Source: Casuarina equisetifolia (taxonomy: Eukaryota > Streptophyta > Magnoliopsida > Fagales > Casuarinaceae). From it: a stretch of DNA of 64,000 nucleotides. Shown piece after piece: positions 23,571 through 36,200 of this stretch; position 1 is the stretch's first letter, and each line of letters opens with the position of its first letter. The position numbers and the translations under genes are program-made. Under the pieces are notes generated by a model. The model made no database searches, was not told the DNA's origin, and was given only the letters and a program-made list of their open reading frames with translations. The DNA lies in assembly GCA_028551475.1 (NCBI GenBank), contig CM052360.1:3522501-3586500 (forward strand). The letters are read 5' to 3'.

Positions 23571-26038
23571 ATGGAAAAAAGCGTGCCTGTTGAAGATGGA
23601 GGAAATGCCCCTGGGAACTTGGATCATATTTCTGATGTTGTTCGTGTCAATGATGTCGAGGTGGAGAGTGATTCTACTGCTGCTAATGCTGCCGATAGTG
23701 ACACTGCTGCGAATAAGAAGAAGAATATGAACAAGAAGAAGAATCACATTTGGGTTTCCAACACCAAGAAGCCCCTCGTCTTCTACCTCAACCTTGCCAA
23801 GGTTTTCCTTTCATACAATCTCTCTCTCCTTTCCTCCTTTATCATTCTTTCTTGCCTCAGTATGAGTTTTGTGCTGCTGGGTTGTGGGGAAATCATGGAA
23901 AGAGAAATGGGTGGTCGGGGTTTTGTGGAGGGAATGGTTTCTTGGTAGATTTTTATCTTTCTACTCTGTTTCTTTCAAGCGCGGGTCACTAACTTGATAA
24001 TCGAGGGTTTCTTCCTTTTTTTTTTTTTTCTTCCCTTTTATGGAGGGGTGGAGGTTGGGGGTTTTGGGGTTTGGTACTTCCTTGAATGTGCTGTACAATA
24101 GGTTCAAGTCATTTGATCACCCCGTTCAATCCCAACGAGTAACTGATCTTTGTTTTCTTACTTTTTCTTACGTTTTGGCACTTTCTTGAATGGTTATTTG
24201 ACTTTTAGAATGCTTTCAGCATTGCCTCGCAGTCGATGATATACTGTTTAGTTGATGATAAATCAAAGAAAAGAAAATGGATACTTTCTTGTTGCAGTCT
24301 TAATGGTCACAAACCGGTCCTCGTAATCTTTGATTATACTTTCAGTTTCTTTGTTGCATCATGGTCTCTGAAGTATCTGAACACCTGAAAATAATATGCC
24401 AACAAATGGCCATGAGATTATGACTTTGGTACATTTCTTCTAGAATAAAATTCCCATAAACAAGGCGATTCTTTTTTTTATGACACATGGTTTTCTAATC
24501 TTTTTTGTACAACTATATTCATAAGATAATTATATGTGATAGTTAAGACGCAATATTTGTTTGTGGTAGCTTTGCTTAAGGAAATGATTCACTAGGTCTT
24601 GAACTTCTTTGGTACTTTTGTGTGTATACTGATGGTTAATTGTTTAGGTGAGTTCATGTTACTCTATCTTAAGTGGGCTTGGAGGCATAAAATGTGTTGC
24701 AAATTCTTTGATTTGGATTCTGGAAATTTGATCCGGCATTAAATTTTCATGCAGTTTCGTTTAATCCATCTTTCGTCATTGCAGAGGTTCATAAAGCAGC
24801 ATAATGTTGTAGAGCTCTCTGCCTTGGGCATGGGTATATGTTCTTGAAACCTTTCCTTTCTTTTTCTGTGCTCTTGAACTTTCTTCTCATACCATCAAGT
24901 TGGATTCTTTAGTTGATTCTTGTGTTCTACTCTTAAATTCCACTTACCTTTGTCTTCTCCCCTTTTTTTTTTTTTTTTTTTTTTATCTCTTTTCTAGTAC
25001 GTTGCTTGGACTATTATTATGGAGCTATGTTTCTGCTGAATGAAAATTCAGGATTGTGCCCTCCCTTTCTAGACTTTTTCTCTTCCTGTTTCTTGGATGA
25101 AAAATGAGAACGTAATTTTGGCAAATAGGCCGACATTTTTATTGGGTTATGGAAGTTACTACTTCCCTTAACATTTTGGCCCCATAATTCCAAACAAAGG
25201 TTGCTGTTAATAAAAAGTGTGATTCAATTTCCAGGATTAAGAATTTCTGGTCAGAATCCCATTAGATGTGATGGTAAGTTGATTTGGCTTGTGGTTCCCG
25301 ATCATGGTTCGACTTTTATATGCATAAATCTAGTTCACCAAGCCTTGTATTCCAAGGGATATAAAAATCTTTTCCTCCACTGATGACTTCTTTAAAGCTT
25401 TCGTAATCCCTGTTTCATGTGAAATAAAAATTTTAGTTCGAGATGATACAGGATTGGCATTAAACGTAGCTTCAGATTGTGAACAAATATATTTGATAAA
25501 TTAGCACCTGCATATACCCTGGACTTCGTATCCTGATGCAGCAGTTGTTCTTCATATCCTGGATTTCGGGACCATTCTAATTTTTGTCCCTTTTTTCCTT
25601 TCCCCTTTGGCGTAGTGTCTAACTTCTTCAGTGATCAAATGCAGCAATTCCTACCGTCATCTCGATCTCAAATATTCTGAAACGCAATGGAGTAGCAATC
25701 GAGAAAGGTAAGGAGTTAATCTGTTTTACTTGGTATCAAACTCGTTAAACATTTCTCTGCTTGACTGTAAAGTTGACATTAGTCCTTATTTGGGAAATGA
25801 ACAGAGACAGTGATATCTTCTGTTGGTTCAAAGAGTGATGAGAAGGGTCGGATAGTTCAGAAAGCACAGGTTGTTCTCCATTCAACAATTGCCTCGTTTA
25901 CTCATTTCTGCCCGTTAAAACATCATCATTTATACTACCCATTCAAGTTTTTGTCCTTAGATTGTAGTTATGCTGGCAAAGGCTGAGAAACTTGACAAGA
26001 ACATTGTCACTACAGCACTAGAGAATGCTGCTGACTGA
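23571..26038 (+). CDS. Alba-domain DNA/RNA-binding protein, tandem copy 2
   Basis: Exons: 23571-23801, 24785-24833, 25645-25707, 25805-25869, 25961-26038, in phase for 161 codons plus stop. The Alba fold is conserved (NHIWVSNTKKPLVFYLNLAK, RFIKQHNVVELSALGM, ILKRNGVAIEKE, KAQIVVMLAKAEKL). Compared with copy 1, the N-terminus has diverged freely while the fold changes conservatively, which argues that the protein is still selected. Intron 2 is about 811 bases here and 74 in copy 1, because of an insertion near 24850-25595 that includes a long T-run. The 60-base promoter piece carrying TATA and G-box in copy 1 is missing, so expression probably differs. Confidence 0.9.
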
Positions 26039-26729
26039 GGAATGACACACCACATGACAGAGTTTCCCTTCCGGGGTGTGATTTCACGTTTAACTTTTCC
26101 GCAATGCTACAATTTAGGTTAATCAGAGGTCTCAGGTTGGCACGTGGTTCCTACTAGAGCTGCTGCTACCACAAACATGCGTACTAGATGTCACTCCGAG
26201 AGGATTTGATGGAACCTGGGATATACAAGCCCGTTTCTTTTTGTAATTTTACTTTCTCCTTTTCTCGGTGTTCATGAAAACCCATTGACTGCCAATCTGT
26301 AGCTATACTGTTTCATTTTACTGCCAACATAATAGAATGGCTCTACAAGTTGACTGATCTCTCTCTCTTTTTCTCGGTGTTAATGAAAACCCATTGACTG
26401 CCAATCTGTAGCTATACTGTTTCATTTTACTGCCAACATAATAGAAGGGTTCTACAAGTTGACTGATCTCTCTCTCTCTCTCTCTCTCTGGGTCACACTT
26501 TCACACTGCTGACTTGCAATTAACATGTACAATACCGATATGCTTGTAGCATCATGAAGGATAGTTGGAATTATTGATCAACTTTACTACAGAAAGAGAA
26601 GCATCTCAGAAGATCTGGAGATTACATTCATGCATTCGTTTAATTTATTGGAACTACCTTTACAAATGCCCCACGAAGAAGCAAGGCAGACCCTTCCGTT
26701 GAAACCTTGAGTTACCAACAAAGGACGTA
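26039..26729. other. Shared 3' flank of convergent Alba copy 2 and UAH
   Basis: The stops of the two genes are 691 bases apart and face each other, so their 3' UTRs lie here and may overlap. The stretch includes a 109-bp tandem duplication and a CT run. Confidence 0.7.
26264..26481. repeat. 109-bp tandem duplication in Alba copy 2 3' flank
   Basis: Two adjacent copies (26264-26372 and 26373-26481) share ctcggtgtt.atgaaaaccc and the rest with a few differences. Alba copy 1 has a single copy of the same stretch (about 22493-22590), so the doubling occurred after the gene duplication. Confidence 0.9.
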
Positions 26730-29700
26730 TCATTGCAGGGACAACTTTGCAAGCGCCAGAGCTAATACCTTGACCCCGTTTGCTATATCCTGAATAGAGG
26801 CATATTCCTCAGGCTTGTGGCTGTAACCTGCAGAAACGAAGTGATGAAAACATTTGCTAAGCTCATCAAAATGACTTAAACACAAAGTCTGACAGCAAGT
26901 TGAAAATCTTATTATTGGCCACTGACTCATTCCAAAATTACCCATCCTATTCAAATGTGAATGATTGCTTGTGCATGCATCATGTTTTTCTTTGTTTTAC
27001 ACATGAGATTTTTTTTTTTTTTTTTTCTTTTTTTCTTTCCATTGGTTCCAACATAAAAGCAAAAGAGTCAGTGGCACTGACACACTTCCTTCAATGACTA
27101 TCTCAAATAAAGTATCTAACGAAAGATGATATAACATACTGTTTGATAGTCTTTGAAAATATGAAATGATACCTTCAAGAAGTTATATTGGCTTACAAGG
27201 AACAGTTAGGGAATCTGGTTTTGCGGCATTTGAAGTAAAAGAAAGGAAACAGCTCATACCTTTGTAACATGGAATAAATATCATGCCCATCGGTGATACT
27301 CTGCAATAATATGAAAATGCATGATTAACAGTTGACAAGCGCAGATGTATCATCGGTTATCTAACATTCCTCTTATTGCAATGCTATTTTAAGTCCAAGA
27401 ATCAATGCCATCCTCATAAGCCCTGGTCTGAAATTCAAAAATCACTGAAAGAGAGAAGGATCTGCACCAAGGGTCTATTTTCATGTACTGGAAACTCAAA
27501 AGCTAAAGTGGGGTCTGGAAAAGAGTCGCAAATTGTGATATATAAAACTGGACTTTACACAATGTAGGGCTGGGGGGCTGGAGGTTGGTGGGCAATGCCA
27601 TGTTTTTTGCTCTCTTTGTCATAAAACTTCCAGCACCTTTACCCCGGGGTGGCACATTCTTGCAGCATAGCTTGCACCCAAAGATCCCTCACATTCACGT
27701 AGAATTTATAAAAGTTCAGCTGTTCATCTTGATTGGAAATTTTGGACCATAACCTGGAGCATCTTTTCAGCCAATGTCATAAAATGACATTCGCCATTGA
27801 TAAATGCAGTAAATGTTGTCTAGAATAAGATGATCTTGGTTTATCAATAATTAGGATATTTGGAGAGACATTAAATATGGGAAATAATATCCCATATGAG
27901 ATTTATGTGTGCACAATTTTTGGTGCTTACGGAGGTAAAGCTCCTCTCCATCGCACATACCTGGCCTATAAACAGTGAATCATGGTAAGCCCTGCTTATC
28001 ATCAGCTTGTGCTTTAGGTTTAGGTCTTTTGATGCAGCTTCCATTGCCTCAATTATCCCTTCTTCAGCAGGGGCAGGTGGGTCCTGGTTAATGATTTTGA
28101 ATTCAGATAGCCTGACACCACGGGCTTTTGCTATTTTAGCTGCAGAGTGTTGGATCTTCTCAACTACAGTGTTTCTTCGCTGTTCATCAATGTCTCTTGT
28201 GTCTGCCAATTATTTTTTTTTCCCAAGGAAATAAACATAACAAGGGAATGGTTATATTAATAGCGGATACAATTGATATTTAGTAAGAAAATTATTGCAG
28301 ATCATACATATGAACACTTTACAAACTTAAGAAACATTAACAAGAAAATATTGTACGAAAAACCTGCAGGCACAAACATTTTTCATAATACTTCCTACCC
28401 TAGTATTTTTCCCTCGTAATTTATTCTAAAAAGAAACGTACCGATTTCTATGTGTGATTTACTTGGGATGCTGTTAATTGCTCCAGGATGCAGCTCCAGA
28501 ATACCTTGGAAACAATAATAAGAATTTATAGCACGGGTGTAAATGACAAAGGGACAAAGAGAAGAGAAACCCTTTCACAAAATTAAAAGATGGAGTTCAG
28601 TATTAAAATCACTATAGAAAATAAGAAAAGCAAATGCAATACTTAGGTCTGAAGAAAGGATGGCTTACCAACTGTACCAACAGTATCGACAGATCCAGAT
28701 TCTAATACATGTCTCTCGACAGCCAAGGCCAGCTCGGCAGCTGCTAGTCCGGCATCGTTTCTGCTCCAAGGGATGAAAGTGAAAATGGTTAAACCTGTTT
28801 AAGTGACTAAGCATACCTGATAATTGTAAAATTATCTAATTCTATAAGAAATCAGGATTTACCAAGAGGGAATATACTATTATTAACACAAATACACTAC
28901 TATTGGAATTATTATCCTTTATAAAAGCTGGTTCTTTCAATAGACAGCTAGAAAAACTGCAAAGATATCACATATATTTAAGAGAACCCTGTGAATAGAA
29001 AGGTGCATGTTCAAGTTGTTATTACAAAGCCATAAATGTTCACATCCTGGAAAGTCACCTATGTGGCATTAAGACAGCACCAGCATGCCCTCCATTGCCT
29101 TCAAATTCCACTTTTATACTTGCGGGGGCTGCAATGGCAGTCACTATCCCGATAGATATACCTGGATTGCAAATAAACAGGATGCACAGGAATTTAGAAT
29201 GTATAGCCATTGGAAGGCTAACTGTTACAGTGAAATCATGCTACCTTCTTCCTCAAGAAGGGGTCCCTGCTCTATATGTAACTCCAGAAAAGCAGAATAA
29301 CTTCCTTTCTTTAGAAATACACTGGATAAGTCATCTTGATCCTTTGCATATCCAGCAAGTCTTGCAGCTTCTAGAAAGGATATATTTTTAGCATCAAATG
29401 TTGTCTTCAGAGCTTCCCTAAGTACCTCACTTCCTGCTAATAACCGGCTGTGCATTTGAGATATCATATGAGGAACCCCAAACAAAGGAAAGAGAATTGG
29501 AAAAAGAAATAATCTCACCATTCCCCAAGACATGAAATCACTTGTAGATTGCATCAATAGATATCTTGGGTCAAAAAAATTCTATGATATTGTAAACAGA
29601 AAGTTCAAATAAAATGTTAATCAGAACGTGAATAGAAAGTAACCTTCCCAAGCAGCTGATCCCAAAGCGTGTAGGCTCTTCTGAGGTGAATAAGATAACT

Positions 29701-31980
29701 TCCAGTGACCTTTTAGGTCTAAAACCAGATCTGTAGAAACTTCAGTCAACAAACCGCACACCAACATAGTTGAAACCACATATTGACTAGTAAGAAAGAG
29801 ACAAACTAGAAGGAACTGTCATATTGCTTGGAATATCATAATTTCTATGATGAAGTATTCCTACTGAGAAGTTCAAATGATCATTCCAATGTCATTTTTA
29901 TGAAAAATACAGTCGTTTACATCATTTTGTTTCTTCAAACTATGAATTCATGTAATAGAAGGATGAATTAATGTCTGTCACCCGTTCAAGATTGTCAATA
30001 TTTCAGGTGTCTCAATGGTGCGTGGAAAAAGGATGTCTAGAAAGTATAAGCTCATTCAAGTCGTATATGGTTCATGGATTTAAATAGTAATCAATCATTA
30101 AAATTACCCAGGTTGCCTAGACAGAAAAATACCTAAGATGGCAATTTTATTTCTTTAAGTAGATCAACATAAACATCTACCAGAAAGTCACAAACCTCTT
30201 TAGCACATTGATGGCTTCTATGGCACCTAAAACACCAACAACCCCATCATACTTTCCAGAGTATGGAATGGCATCAATGTGAGAACCTGTAGCCACAGCA
30301 GGAAGCTCTGGTTCATGACCATCCCTGCATAAATTTGCTTAGTCTGATAATGAACAATTTGATCAAAGCAAATGAAGGCAAAGATGTAAAATATGAGCCT
30401 GAAGACTCAAAAAAATTTACTATTATAGCCATGCACATACCATCGACCAAAAATGTTACCAACAGCATCCTCTCTGACAGAGAGACCAGCAAGGCCCATC
30501 AAGCTTTTGATGAACCTGCAATTTATTGTGAGAACTAAATGATATTAGGCAAATTCATTCAAGAAAACCCAAAAGAAGAAATACAAGAGAGGAAAAGAAA
30601 AGCCTCATATAAGAGAATTTTATATTATCTTGGACATCATATGTTCTTCTTCTTTTTTTTTTTTTCTTCTTTTTTTCTCTTGAAGATTAAGCAATCTTTA
30701 AGAATTTGTGCAGACTTTGATATATAAGAGGGTGGTCCTAGCTAACTCTATGAAGTTCCAATACCATAGCATCTTTGCTGTAAACAACATTGAAAGTAAA
30801 TGGGACCAACTATCACTCTATTAGTCAATATACACCTTAAATATATAGAAACATGGTAATATTCCAAGATCAAGCAAGTGCCCTCCACTAAGAGTGAATT
30901 GCATCTGGTTATTCCATAAGAGTCGCTTGATCCATAAAAAATTAGAAGGAAATTGAAGGTATGATTTTATCGTTTTAACAAGGACTGTAAGAAAATTAGA
31001 ACGTCCACCAAATGCCCCGACCTTGGACTTGATTTGAAGCCCATAATGGGTTCAGCAGAGGGGCATGTGTGGGCCAACCAGCAAAAGACAATCATGACTG
31101 GCTGGGGCAGCTACGACCACAGCACACCTCTTTCTGCAATTTAACCAGGCCACATACTAAGTTCCTACCGAGACAGTAACTGACTGTATTTGAGAAATGG
31201 CCCAATTCAAGATGGTGAAATAAAAAACTGCTAAATTGAATGGACATTGTGAAATTAGTCTTTATGGAATGGCCAACTCGCCCAAAGTTTTTTTGGCTTT
31301 TTCGGTACACCAACAACAAACGTACCATATCCTTTGAAGCATGCTCACACCTTCTAATCTCAGTTCACATAAAGACTAAGTATCACTTTAAAGTAATAAA
31401 CTGAGTTCCTCAAATCACAACCACATAAAGAGATGTCTTGATCATACATTTGACCCATGAAGTCGGGATTAAGGTAACTGAGAGGAGTTTAGTTATATAC
31501 CTGCGAGCCAAAACATCATTTTCAGTGTACAGGATCCTGGTCACTGAAGGGGCAGGTGTATCCGAGAAAGTAGCGAGTTCGTCAATCTAATTAGCAAAAT
31601 CACATCATCAACGCTTGGAATAACCAACACATACACATACCCACGCTAAGAAAAACCAACTCATACCCGTACAAACACACGCACACATTATTACAATCCA
31701 TCGGAGCCATTCAGAGCCTTCAAATAGAAACCCAGAGAGCTAAACCCGGTACCTCTTTCTGTAAAGTCTCTGTATCAACCGACAGTGAAGATAAGGAGTT
31801 CTGGAAGAAAGAGTGAGGCCCGTCAATTGGGTACCCAGAAAAATCCTCCATGGTTTTGATTATGGGGTCTTCATCTTTGGAAGCTAGGGCCACAGAACAA
31901 CAAAGACAGAGCGCAAGAACTGGAAGTTGAAGGACTCTCAGCAGCATCTTGTCTTGAGTTTTGGTGAAACACTTCCCCAT
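26730..31980 (-). CDS. UAH: Ureidoglycolate amidohydrolase, apparent frameshift in exon 10
   Basis: Exons on the minus strand: 31980-31753, 31586-31501, 30515-30441, 30324-30196, 29730-29644, 29447-29245, 29161-29059, 28760-28669, 28504-28442, 28202-27961, 27300-27260, 26827-26730. A hydrophobic signal (MLLRVLQLPVLALCLCCSVA) follows a second ATG at 31947; the enzyme acts in the ER, so that ATG may be the true start. M20 amidohydrolase motifs are present: GSHIDAIPYSGKYDGVVG (metal His and Asp), FTSEEPTRFG (catalytic and metal Glu), LELHIEQGP (metal His). The C-terminal GYSHKPEEY His ligand sits in exon 12. It releases ammonia and glyoxylate from S-ureidoglycolate in purine catabolism. Exons 1-9 join in phase. 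Exon 10 has one extra base (about 27967), so exons 11-12 are read out of frame and stop after about 455 residues instead of 481. This is either a disabled allele or a sequence error. Confidence 0.9.
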
Positions 31981-33221
31981 CGTCTCTTGTTGATATAGAT
32001 ACCAGGGCCGGAGTGCGCACTGAGCACGCCGGGTTATCGTCAGTGCCAATCTGACGCTGCCTTGTTTGGACTCGCTGCGCAAGCTACAAATTTTTTTCTC
32101 CTTCCTCTGTATCCAATGTATGATCCATAATAAACAGATAGTTCTTTGTTCTATAAAAATTAAGTTGAATCCATAAATTAATGGGATAAAATCTTTTCGC
32201 TGTATGGGGACTGATCTGGTAGTGTCCGTATGTTACTGTTGCTGGGCCCCCATTTTTTTGGATTCTCCTGAACAGTGCTGTCACACGTACGACATGTGAT
32301 TATTTTTTATTAAAAAAGTTTAAGTTGTTTCGTATTATTTAGATACTATATACAAATAATTTTTGTGAAAAAATATATATCACTTTGTTTACAAGGCTTA
32401 AAGGGAATAAATTTTCTAACAGGTAACAAATCACAAGTTTAAAATGATATCTCAAAACAAGCAACTTGAAAGTTATTTGTAATTTTAATGGAATTTTTTG
32501 CATTTAAACAAGAAGTTTGTAATTCATATTAACTGTATAAAGAATATTAAAAATAACTTATTATTATTTTATTGTGTAAATCTTACTTAATAAATAAATA
32601 GTTATTTACTATTAGAATACTTAAAAATTTAACTAAAAAGCTATTTCAAAAGTTACAAAATTATTATCCATCTTTAAACTTTATTACAATGAATCACATA
32701 TTCAATGTAAGATTTTTGTTTATATACATCATTCCATATGATGAGTAATATTAGCAACATTAATTTAAGGTTTTATGTGTGAAATAAATATAACATAAAA
32801 TTTAATAATGTATTAAAATGCATAAAAGTTAAACTTAAAAAAATAATTTTGAAAAATACTTTATTTATTTCAAATTTATTATCAAAAAACTATAAAGTCA
32901 ATGTAAAACTCTTATGCAAATTTACTAATAGTGGCATACCCTTCATTCTAATTTGTTATTGTTTTCCATTTGGTAATGTTATCATACCATTCAACCTTGT
33001 TTATTGCTTTGATTTTCTTCTTTGAACCAATTTTTCAATCATATTCTAAAACTGTCATATTGAATTTAAGCTTAAGACAAAATAAATTAGATATCTAAGA
33101 AATTCGAATTTGTGCTTCCTGACTTTTATGAAAAAATAGATAAATATTCGGAGAGGAAGAGTACTTGAGAAGACAGTCTTTGATTGATAAGGCGGGAAAG
33201 ACGAAGATCGCAGAGGAGTTT
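31981..33221. other. AT-rich intergenic between divergent UAH and XRCC4
   Basis: 31981 to about 32080 is UAH leader. 32290-33100 is strongly AT-rich with no coding signal. The XRCC4 leader should begin close to 33150. No repeat ends or conserved promoter elements were convincing. Confidence 0.6.
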
Positions 33222-36200
33222 ATGCAAGAAATGGACGCTATCAGACACTCATGCCTCAAGCTAGAGCTCCAGGAGGTCGAGCCTATCTTTGTCAAGGGCA
33301 CTTGGTTTGACGTCCGCTTCGACCTCTCCATTACCGACGGCCTTCACGCCTGGCTCTGCCACGGTACTTCAATTTCTCATTCATGATTGTTCTCAGAAAA
33401 ATTGATTCAAGTCTCACCAGAACCCAGAACATCGGATTATGTTTCTCTTTTTGCGAATTCAGCGTCGGAAGAGGAGGTGAGAGAGCGCGCGGCCCAGTGG
33501 GACCAGCCGGTGACGGAGTACGTGGAGCTGGCGGAGCGCTACTTAGGGTTTCGGCAGCCCGGTTCGGTCTACAAGTTTGCCGATGCCGGCGACGGCCAAA
33601 AAAGGGTTTGTGCTTGTGGTTCGTTCAACTATTGAAACATTTATATTATTGAGAGCGTCTGGCTACTAGGGAAACTGAGGAGAATATTTTTAGTGAAGAA
33701 TGGAATGGCTCTATTTAAGATGGCGAATCATCAATATACTTTTTAACGTGATTATTTGTGCTTAAAAGAGACACGAAATATTCATCAGTACAACTATTTT
33801 CACTTTTTTTGTTGGCTTATATTTTTGAGAGTTGGGACCTCCTTCTTGCAACTCAGCCGTATAATATGCGTTAATTAAAAGAAATCTTGCTGAGATAATT
33901 AAATCTGAATCATTTAAGATTCTAGGAACTACGTCATGGAGTTGATCCAGATAATATTGAGGAGCCATTTCCGTAAATTGCAACTACTTTGTTTCATTAC
34001 TTATTTGCAGTTGTCATGGACTTTTGAGAAGGAAGGCACAACGTTAGAATGGCGATGGAAGTGTCACCCAGCACCTAATTGTAAGGAAACTACGGCAGGG
34101 ATATTGGACTTTCTCATGGATGCAAACATAAGGCTAAGTGTAGGATTGAGCATATCTTTTTCTTATTTGTATTGTGCAATATGATTTAGATATTAGTCAT
34201 CTTGGTATGTGGTGTGCACCTGGTTATACTTTTTTCCTGATTCTGAAGTTTACCTATTAGTAGTTTAATCACTACTATTCACTTTTTTAATCCACAACTT
34301 AGCCCGAATAAAGCCACAAGTTGTCTTGAAATGGAATACAAGATTTGTATGAGTTCTAACTTAATTAAACAGATACATTAAGAATTTGGAATAGTAATAA
34401 GTAAAGATCTTTAATCCTTGATGATCAAGAATCCCTAGTTATTACTAATGAAGACATAATCCCTCATGACTAAAAACTTTTTAAAAGTAATGACTTCAAA
34501 TATTCACTTATTTTTAGCCTCATTTGACTGAATAGACTTGTAATTTTTCTGACACATTCCTAGTTATCAGGCATGCTTCTCTTTAAGTCAAGATTATATG
34601 ATTCATTTCTTCGAAAGTAGGATGTTGACTCATATAGGCACTTGGGTCAACCACATAGTGGAGATCAGATACTCGTAGCTTGCTGGGTCATGTTGTAAAG
34701 TATATCAAGCCAAATAGTTATGGCAAGATCTAGAATGGTGGGGAATTGTGAAGCAGGCTGTAGAGTCTTGACATACCTCTGGCAGTGATATATTTGTGTA
34801 TGATTGAGTTAGTTACATATTCTTTACTCATCATTCTGGAGTATTGATTTCATGTTACGAAGTCCAAGTCATGATGAATCAATATTTATGAGTTTGATGG
34901 TATGGTTTTTAATTCTTAGTCCTTGATTTGCTTAGTGTTGCTGAAACTTTTGACTTTCAGATAAGCTAGGAATATATCATGCTAATGAGTCATCTAGGAA
35001 TGCTAAGTATATCATATATAACCTCTCTTTTTCAGCTAATCTTAAATTATAATTGACTTCACTCATTATTGAGTGAGTTTTAATTAAACCAAACTTTTAA
35101 AATCCTTCTGACAACTCAGATTTGTTGGTCAAGTGCAGATTTGAACAACTTGTTTGTTTCATATATATACATTCTCTGACTCATTGTATGATATGCAGGA
35201 AGAAGTTGTCAGAAAAACTCAATCCTTTGAGACACTGAAAGTGGAAGCTGAGAAGTGCATAGCACAGAGTGAGAAAATTAATGATGAGAAGGTTGAGTTT
35301 GAAAACGCTATATATGCAAAGGTGTGCATTGCGTTAACTTACTTTGTTTACTTATCATCTTTTATGGCATTACCACTTTATCTCTACTGTATATATTAGT
35401 TGATTATTTGTTAATTGTAGTGCTCTTCAGTTTGGTTTAATAGATGTAAGATGTCTTCCGTTATATTGTTTGGCTACGTTGGACAAGGTATGCTAAAAGA
35501 TAGGTTGGTACACGTGATACCTCAAATTGAGAAACCACGAAGATGGTCCCTCTTCTTGGATTAATAAACTTTAGGCGCGTGCTTATTTTTGGCTGCACCA
35601 ATCTGGTGCATTCTGGTGAGGAATTTCATTTCCTAGATTTTTCTGGCTTTTGGATTCCTTATTTGATACGTAATATTTGGTCAGAATATTGGATGAATAC
35701 CATTGAAATTCTTTCATAACTTTTAAGGCAATTATGACTCTTAACTATGAAATTGTTTTTGTTAAGTATTCTAATAGTTCTTTTTCCAAAATCATCAGAA
35801 AGTTTTTTAAAAAATCTTGTATCGTGATGCACTTTAATCAATATCATCACGGAATGGGGTGAATTATTTGCCGCTACATTTGTTACGTATGGCAATTTAT
35901 GGCTTGCACCTTTCTGCAAAAATAATGATTGACTTTGTCTTTCTCTGCTTCTAGTTTCTTGGGGTCTTGAATTCAAAGAAGGCAAAACTAAGAGAGCTTC
36001 GGGACCAGATTTCAAATCAAAAGGCTGCTGGGAAATTGCCAGCAGAAGAGGAAGAAGATTCAACTGACAAAACTGAAAGTTTTGACACTGGAAGTGATGA
36101 TGAGAATAGTGAGGATGAACCTGCAAAAAATGAGACAGAAACTTCAAAGAACGTTGTAACAAGTAGGTCTCGGGGTCGAAAGAGGAATACACGCATTTAG
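33222..36200 (+). CDS. XRCC4: XRCC4, DNA ligase IV partner in non-homologous end joining
   Basis: Exons: 33222-33363, 33463-33605, 34011-34139, 35199-35321, 35955-36200, in phase for 260 codons plus stop. The start may instead be the in-frame ATG at 33231 (MDAIRHSCLKLEL). The head domain (residues 1 to about 115) has the conserved blocks PIFVKGTWFDVRFDLSITDG, VRERAAQWDQPVTEYVELAE and RLSWTFEKEGTTLEWRWKC. The coiled coil (about 138-200) begins EEVVRKTQSFETLKVEAEK and runs through KFLGVLNSKKAKLRELRDQ; it dimerises and binds ligase IV. The tail is acidic (DDENSEDEP) and ends in a basic nuclear-signal-like RSRGRKRNTRI. Length and exon structure fit plant XRCC4. No defects were seen. Confidence 0.95.
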
